Shown in pieces: positions 58,989-64,000 of a stretch of DNA of 64,000 nt (positions within the stretch are counted from its first letter, which is position 1; each line of letters starts with the position of its first letter). Location of the stretch: contig CM077643.1 in the NCBI GenBank assembly GCA_039707465.1, positions 247,175,919-247,239,918 on the forward strand, given 5' to 3'. The notes beneath the pieces are model-generated. The model did not search any database, was not told the DNA's origin, and saw only the letters and a list, made by a program, of their open reading frames with translations. This DNA comes from Rhabdophis nuchalis (Eukaryota; Chordata; Lepidosauria; Squamata; Natricidae). The translations under genes were made by a program, and so were the position numbers.

Positions 58989-59544
58989 TTTCCCCTTTTC
59001 TATTGTTTTCACGTGGCGTTTCATCCAACACGGATCATTTGGAAGACAATCCTGCCGAATGCTGAAACTAGAAGAAATGTTTGTCAGAAAAGGGAGGAAG
59101 GAACGAAAATGTGTTCGGGCGAGTGAAACGTTTTTACGGCCTGGGTGTCTTTTCAGACTAAAGCAAAGAAAAAGAAAAACGCTTGGGGGAAAGTATTCAA
59201 GCTAGTCGGGGAATTTTACCTATTCCTGCAATTTTAATCTGTCCTTCGCCCATACTCTTTTCATTTCCACCCCGCAATTCTTCTCTGTCTTTTGATACCG
59301 CGTCCCAACCCTGGAAGGAAAAAAAAAAACCTCGCCACGAAGTCGTAGCAATAAATCACCCAAGGGACCGTAAGGCAGCCAGAATCAAAAGTCCCCCCCA
59401 AAAAAGAGGTGCGATGCCCTTTTAGGAAAGGGAAATTCAAAGCGGGCAACTTTTAACTTCTCCCCTCCCTGAGCTCCCATCATTTGGGCTGCGAAGCGCT
59501 CTTCTCCAGTTGGATTTGCAATTGCGGCTCATTTTAGAGACCGG

Positions 59545-59584
59545 CCAATCGCGGCTCAGCGCTCCGAGACACTCTTGCTATTGG
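59545..59584. promoter_or_regulatory. CpG-rich patch with divergent CCAAT boxes (possible internal promoter)
   Basis: GGCCAATCGCGG (CCAAT at 59545) and CTATTGGCTCG (ATTGG at 59580) lie 35 bp apart in opposite orientation, within a GC- and CpG-rich stretch of about 59500-59780 inside the GDF7 intron. Paired NF-Y-type sites near CpG islands are common in promoters. No TATA or transcript evidence is visible. Confidence 0.35.
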
Positions 59585-59818
59585 CTCGCCGTTTCGAGTC
59601 AAAGTGGCAAGCGCCCCCACCCCGCCACCCCGCCATCCCCGGTTGGCAGCGGTGGCGGAACAAGAGTCCCGCCGCCACCGGCAGGGAGGCAGATTAAGCA
59701 GGGAGGTAGCCGCGCCACGCTTTCTTAATCATCCTTTGCCCGCCTCCCTCTTCCCACGAAGGGCTCCGACGGAGCTTAAGCGATCCACAGGAGTTCGGTT
59801 GCAAACATCTCGCAAAAG

Positions 59819-60110
59819 TCTCTCTCTCGCGCTCTTTCTTTCTCTCCCTCCCTCCCTTTCTCTCTCTCTCCCCCCCCTCTCTCTCTCTTTCTTTCTCGTT
59901 CTCTCTCCCCCTCCCCCCTCTGCCTCTTTCTTTCTCTCTCTCTGTCTCTCTTTCTTTCTCTCCCTCCTCCCTCTCTCTCTGTTTCTCTTCCTCTCCCCCT
60001 CCCTCTCCCCCCCTCTCTCTCGCTGTCTCTCTCTTTCTTTCTCTCTCTCCCCCTCTTTTTCTTTCTCCCTCTGTCTCTCTCTCCCCCCCCCCTCCCCTTC
60101 CCCTCTCTCC
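59819..60110. repeat. ~290-bp polypyrimidine (CT-rich) tract
   Basis: Nearly pure C/T on the + strand (polypurine on the GDF7 transcript), mixed CTCT, TTTC and C-runs. Long open frames in it are composition artefacts. Confidence 0.95.
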
Positions 60111-60739
60111 CTTACACACACACTCGCGCCAGAGACGGCCCCAGGAAAGCCTCGGAAGGAAGGGAGGGGAAGGACTCTGTTATCTTGACTCATTGGGGGA
60201 GTGTCCCTTTTGCTGTCGAGGCAGCCCGAGCCAGTCCCGGGAAGAAGGAAAAGCCTCGCAGAGGCTGTCTGGGGTTATCCCGGGCCGGGAAAAGCGTGCT
60301 GAACCACTAGAGCATAAGACGGAGGGCAGCAGCAGCCTCGGAAGTCTTGCCCGAGCGGCGATCGAATAAGCCACAGACGGGGCGGGTGGTGGGATTTGAA
60401 AGGAGTTTTCTAAACCTGGCCGCTCCGGTCTTCGCTTCTTCTTCCCACCCACCGCGGCCTTCCACCTGTTAATACCCACTTGGCCCCGCGCCTGCGCCCC
60501 ATCCATCGCTCCAGCCAAGTCAGCCTCCCGCCATTTCTACACCAGGAATCAAGTTGCTTCGGGGCAGACGCCCGCCTACCGGGAGGGAAGGGAAGTTGGG
60601 AGTCGCCCTTGCCTGTCCCACTTTGCATCTGATCACAATACAACCCCCCCCCCCCACACACACACAGGTTATAGCGAAAACCGCATTTCCCCCGAACCAA
60701 TAAATCCCAGTGTCTTTTGAACCCCCTTCAGCTTTGCTT

Positions 60740-61026
60740 GAACTGCGACTGTTCTTTAGAAGTCCAGATCCTGAAGATGAAACTCAAATACTTTGGCCAC
60801 CTAATGAGAAGGAAGGACTCACTGGAGAAGAGCCAAATGCTGGGAAAGATTGAGGGCAAAAGAAGAAAGGGACGACAGATAATGAGGTGGCTGGATGGAG
60901 TCACTGAAGCTGTAGGCATGAGCTTAAATGGGCTCCAGAGGATGGTAGAGGACAGGAAGGCCTGGAAGAACATTGTCCATGGGGTCGCGATGGGTCCATC
61001 GGACACGACTTCACAACTAACAACAA
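60740..61026 (+). mobile_element. BovB LINE, 5'-truncated 3' end with intact target duplication
   Basis: The frame 60769-61020 translates without a stop as ILKMKLKYFGHLMRRKDSLE, KSQMLGKIEGKRRKGRQIMR, WLDGVTEAVGMSLNGLQRMV, EDRKAWKNIVHGVAMG, the C-terminal stretch of BovB reverse transcriptase ORFs. It ends in an AACAACAAC tail. An 11-bp duplication CAGCTTTGCTT flanks it (60729-60739, 61027-61037). The open frame points to a rather young insertion. Confidence 0.95.
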
Positions 61027-61266
61027 CAGCTTTGCTTTTCCTTTCCCCAGGTCTTCCTGACCTTCTCCTGACCATTTTCCTCCCTAAAGAGCAAACGATT
61101 TCCCAGTCGTGAAACCAGGAATTCGGTCGCCTGAGCTCACCTTTGCTTCTGAGGTGATGTTATTACCACATTCCGGCAACTCACTGATCCCCCCAAACCT
61201 CAGATTCCTCAAAAGGAACCTGCAGACTTGATTCGACTTTGCCCCGGATGGAAACTCCTTATAGAG

Positions 61267-61461
61267 CAGGGGTTCTCAATTTGTGGGTCGGGATCCCTTT
61301 GGGGATCAAACGACCCTTTCACAGGGGTCGCCTAAGACCATCAGAAAACACATATTTTCCATGGTCTTAGGAACCGAGACACCAATTTTATGGTTGGGGG
61401 TCATCACAACATGAGGAACTGTATTAAAGGGTCGGGGCAGGGGGAGGGTTGAGAACCACTG
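61267..61461 (+). mobile_element. SPIN-type hAT MITE (SPIN_NA-like), copy 2
   Basis: CAGGGGTTCTCAATTTGTGG start, then GATCAAACGACCCTTTCACA, GGGGTCGCCTAAGACCATCA, GTCTTAGGAACCGAGACACC, ACATGAGGAACTGTATTAAA and the end GGTTGAGAACCACTG. Perfect 8-bp duplication TTATAGAG (61259-61266, 61462-61469). 195 bp, internally deleted, no transposase. Confidence 0.96.
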
Positions 61462-62555
61462 TTATAGAGAAACACTTTGAGTTGTTTGGTGAGAACAAAC
61501 AATATTAATGGTCGAGTCCTTGCTACTCTCGGGAGCTTGCTTTTCTTGCATACCTTTCATGACCAAACTAGGTAACAACATCAGTGATATTGGGTTTTTT
61601 GTCCTCTGCGGCCACCACGGCAGTACATATCCGCTTTCGTCGAATTACAACAAATGCAGCAGTTTGGGTCCAGGCCCAGGTCTGTCTGCAGTAATTTTCT
61701 CCTTGGGTTATTAGTGTTTAAATGAACTTTGTTTCAAGAATCGTTTATGATATGGAAACTGAAAACCGTGAAATTATTTTTCAGTCGCAAAGTGTAGCTC
61801 ACAAAAACAGTCACCCTGCAAAAAGCATTAAATCTTAGACTTAATGTCCAATCTAAAAGAATGGCAGGGTTAGTTTGGGTTAGATTAGGAAGGAACCTAT
61901 CGATCTTCTGTATCAAAACCGATTAACTGGGGGAGTAATTTGAGGAATAGGGAAAGTTACTTTTCAGAGAGCTTGTGTCTGGCCTTTACTATCGCGGGGT
62001 CGATTCCTTGTAGTTGGATTCGTTGGGATGGTTCATTCATATATATATATATATTTGCAGGGTGGCTGTTTTTGTGATCTACACTTTGCGATATATATAA
62101 AGGCAAAACCAAACCCTTCCATGAATTAGTGGGAAAACGGGGAAAGGGAAGAAAGGGCAAACTAATTATTTCCCAACAGGACGGTGGGGCTTTCCTTTAC
62201 TCCCAACTCCCCAAATTCATCACCCCCATTTACAACAAAATCTCAAAGCAGAGCTAAACCAAAACGGCTCGCAGCCTATCGACCTCCCCCTCCTCAACAT
62301 CAAACCACCCGGTTTAGGCAGAAAGAGCACTTTTAAATAGTGGCGGGGGGGGGGGGGATCCATCAAGGTCCTCCGACCGAGCCAATCCCACTCGCCATCC
62401 CGGAGAAGAAGGATAAAGAGGAAAAGGAGAGACTCCGGCGCAAAGGCGTCTGGATGCAGCGCATTTCCCGAGACGGCTCTGCGCGCAAACCGGCCCGCTC
62501 GCGAAGAGCTGGGCCAAGCAGAGTCCTTTTGGGGGGGGGGGAGGGAGGCGCTCAC

Positions 62556-62913
62556 CTCGCGGCTGTGCCCGCGCCTGGTCCGCGAAGCCCGTGACGGTGT
62601 TGGGGCGGCTGCCCGGGGCATCGTTGCTCTCCCCCTCCGGCCGGGGTGGATCCCGACCGCCGGCCAGGCGGCGGTAAAGCGCCACCATGTAGTCGTGCGG
62701 CACCACCACCGTGCCGTTTCCGAAGACGCCGCCGTCCCCGTTGAGCCGCTGGCCGGGCTTTGACTTCCAGAGGCCGGGGGCGGCCGCCCCCGCCGCCGCG
62801 TCACTGGCCGCTACCGGAGGCCGAACCGCCGCCGCGTCCAGCTGCCCGTAGCGGAGGCGGCAGGCGCTCCAGAGGCAGCAGAGGCAAAGCGCCGCGGCCG
62901 CCCTCAGCTGCAT
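62556..62913 (-). CDS. GDF7: GDF7 exon 1: signal peptide and N-terminal prodomain
   Basis: Starts ATG at 62913 with G at -3, and encodes 119 complete codons plus the first base of Asp120 before donor GTGAGC. MQLRAAAALCLCCLWSACRL is a hydrophobic signal peptide very like the human GDF7 start (MDLSAAAALCLWLLSACR). A low-complexity Ala/Gly part follows, then NGT (66-68, possible N-glycosylation) and the prodomain motif VVVPHDYMVALYRRLAGG (about 69-86). NTVTGFADQ (105-113) matches the family's DTITGFTDQ just before the splice. The exon is CpG-rich and lies in the promoter CpG island. The next exon is 8.2 kb away. An upstream ORF overlaps the start. Confidence 0.96.
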
Positions 62914-63043
62914 GCCTCTCGCGCAGTCTCCCTCCGTTTCGTAGCAGCAGCAGCAGCAGCAGCAGCCCCGGGCTCGGCGGGCTCTGAGCGGCTGGCGCAG
63001 GGGCTTTGAGGGCTCCTCGGACTCCCCGGCCGCTTTTGAACAT
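62801..63043 (-). other. Upstream ORF overlapping the GDF7 start codon
   Basis: ATG at 63043 (A at -3) opens an 80-codon frame, +1 shifted relative to GDF7, that passes the GDF7 ATG and stops at 62801. It includes eight consecutive Leu codons from the CTG/GCT triplet run. It matters only if transcription starts upstream of 63043. Such overlapping uORFs usually lower translation; whether it is used is unknown. Confidence 0.35.
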
Positions 63044-63300
63044 TGTGTTTAACTCGACGCCGAACCAACCAGGACAACTACAGCGGTTGCAGCGGCTGGC
63101 TGGACCCTCGCAGCGCCCCCTGCCGGCCACTCGCCGCCGCCGCCTGGCAAAGGAGCGCTGCTTTTGCAAAGGCGGGGAAACGGGGAGGCGGGCGAAGCGG
63201 AGTCCTGCACGGATGAAAAAGAAACGGGGGGGAAATTACAGCCCCCAGTATAAACAGCCTCGCTGAGTCACCTATTTGTTTTTACAAACTCTTCTCCTTT
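62914..63300 (-). promoter_or_regulatory. GDF7: GDF7 5' UTR / core promoter region (CpG island)
   Basis: The GC- and CpG-rich block from about 62380 to 63190 covers exon 1 and the sequence just upstream. A TATA-like TTTATAC on the minus strand (63254-63248) would place a start near 63220. A TGAGTCA (AP-1-type, 63264-63270) lies just behind it. Site use is inferred. Confidence 0.4.
62943..62966. repeat. GDF7: (AGC)8 triplet repeat in the GDF7 5' UTR
   Basis: Eight perfect AGC units, GCT on the transcript, 30-53 nt upstream of the start codon. Confidence 0.95.
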
Positions 63301-64000
63301 CCTTCCTTCCTTCCCTCCCTCCTCCTCTTCCCCTTTTCCTGTTTCTTTCCCCTCCCGGTGTGTGTGTGTGTGTGTGTATTATTATTATTATTATTTTTAA
63401 ACCGAATCCGTCGGAAATAACACCGGCCGGAGAGCGCGGGCAGCTTTGCCAAAGGGACAGAGAGTTGGATGCCAGCATCCCGTCGCTTTTCGGCGCTGGA
63501 CGCTGCAGCAAAGCCGCCTGGAAGGTGGGGGGAGGAGGAGGAGGAGGAAGAGGCGAGGCTGGCCGCGTGGATTTTTCACCTCGAGCTGCATAGGAGAGCT
63601 GAGGGGGGGGGAGCAATTGGATTCATCCGGCGGGAATTGGATCGACCTCTCCGAAATACAGGGCAGAAGTGGCGCTTCCTTCGATATCTATCATTTTCAA
63701 CTTTCCTGCTCTTTCGCTTCGTCGACAAAAAAAAAAGCGACAAAAAAGAAGCGAGGAGGAAATAAAAACGCACACCTGGATAAATTCAGTACGGCTACTC
63801 CAGTAGCCCCTGCAACAGATGGAGCAGTAGTAGTGATGTTGGTGATCGAAGCCAGAGTAGCTAACTGCGATTAGCAGATCTAGTCCGCTGTTTCGACTAG
63901 CTTTCGGCGCATGGTCTAGTCCAGTGAGTCCAATTTAAACTAAGGGGAATTTTCATTTTGAGCCACCGGACCGGGAACCGGCTTGTAACTCCAAACTCGT
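63301..64000. other. Upstream flank of GDF7
   Basis: Contains CT/TCCC runs (63301-63355), (GT)n plus (ATT)n (63358-63395) and moderately GC-rich sequence to about 63660, then ordinary AT-balanced sequence. No further gene or named repeat seen. Confidence 0.6.

Larger units (their letters stand above)
54329..62555 (-). other. GDF7: GDF7 intron (8,227 bp, phase 1)
   Basis: Donor GTGAGC (62555) and acceptor CTTCCAG (54329) on the minus strand; joining G with AC makes a GAC (Asp) codon, as expected from the human arrangement. It holds MITEs, SINEs, BovB, SPIN and a long CT tract, listed separately. About 56850-57900 and 59000-59500 lack repeats I recognise and could be regulatory, but no motif proves it. 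Confidence 0.95.

Noticed and set aside
59604..60193. Frames of 140-190 residues in the CT-rich tract
   Set aside because: Pure polypyrimidine/polypurine composition explains the lack of stops.
62801..63169. 122-residue frame upstream of GDF7 starting at 63169
   Set aside because: The triplet at 63169 is TTG, not ATG; only the shorter part from the ATG at 63043 is kept as a uORF.

Overview
This is vertebrate genomic DNA, almost certainly from a squamate reptile and probably a snake. The evidence is two split vertebrate genes with canonical GT-AG introns, a Sauria-type SINE and other tRNA-derived squamate SINEs, CR1, BovB and L1 remnants, SPIN-type and other hAT DNA transposons with intact 8-bp target duplications, and very long tetranucleotide microsatellites including a ~200-bp (GATA)n array of the Bkm type. 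No bacterial genes, CRISPR arrays, tRNAs or rRNAs were found. Species identity is inferred. Two genes are supported, arranged tail to tail. LDAH (lipid droplet-associated hydrolase, C2orf43) runs on the + strand and contributes only its last two coding exons (22321-22403 and 35761-35955); its earlier exons must lie left of the window. GDF7 (BMP12), a BMP-family growth factor, runs on the - strand and is complete in two coding exons (62913-62556 and 54328-53364, 440 residues) split by one 8.2-kb phase-1 intron. From memory, the human genes are also neighbours and convergent at 2p24.1, so the order looks conserved. Layout: 1-22320 is LDAH intron; 22404-35760 is the last LDAH intron; 35956-53363 is the convergent intergenic space with both 3' UTRs; 53364-62913 is GDF7; 62914-64000 is the GDF7 5' UTR/promoter side. 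The introns are packed with nested mobile elements. The main ones are six copies of a TA-flanked element whose ends read as TATAAGACGCAC (two of them swollen by TAGG/GA microsatellites), eight copies of a near-palindromic hAT MITE, several larger hAT elements, two SPIN copies, a BovB insertion with an 11-bp target duplication, and three copies of an unclassified repeat. Features that ordinary annotation does not explain are: a 2.25-kb inverted repeat (11325-13578) whose arms extend beyond the transposon at its core; a 530-bp foldback holding 82-bp tandem repeats with inner dyads (18539-19068); a 37-bp-arm hairpin (47187-47272); a 25-bp-arm hairpin in the GDF7 intron (58006-58059); a CpG-rich intronic patch with paired CCAAT boxes (59545-59584); and an upstream ORF that overlaps the GDF7 start codon and encodes a polyleucine run from a triplet repeat. 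The two genes do not share a pathway. GDF7 is a secreted signal and LDAH acts on lipid droplets; they share only a neighbourhood.
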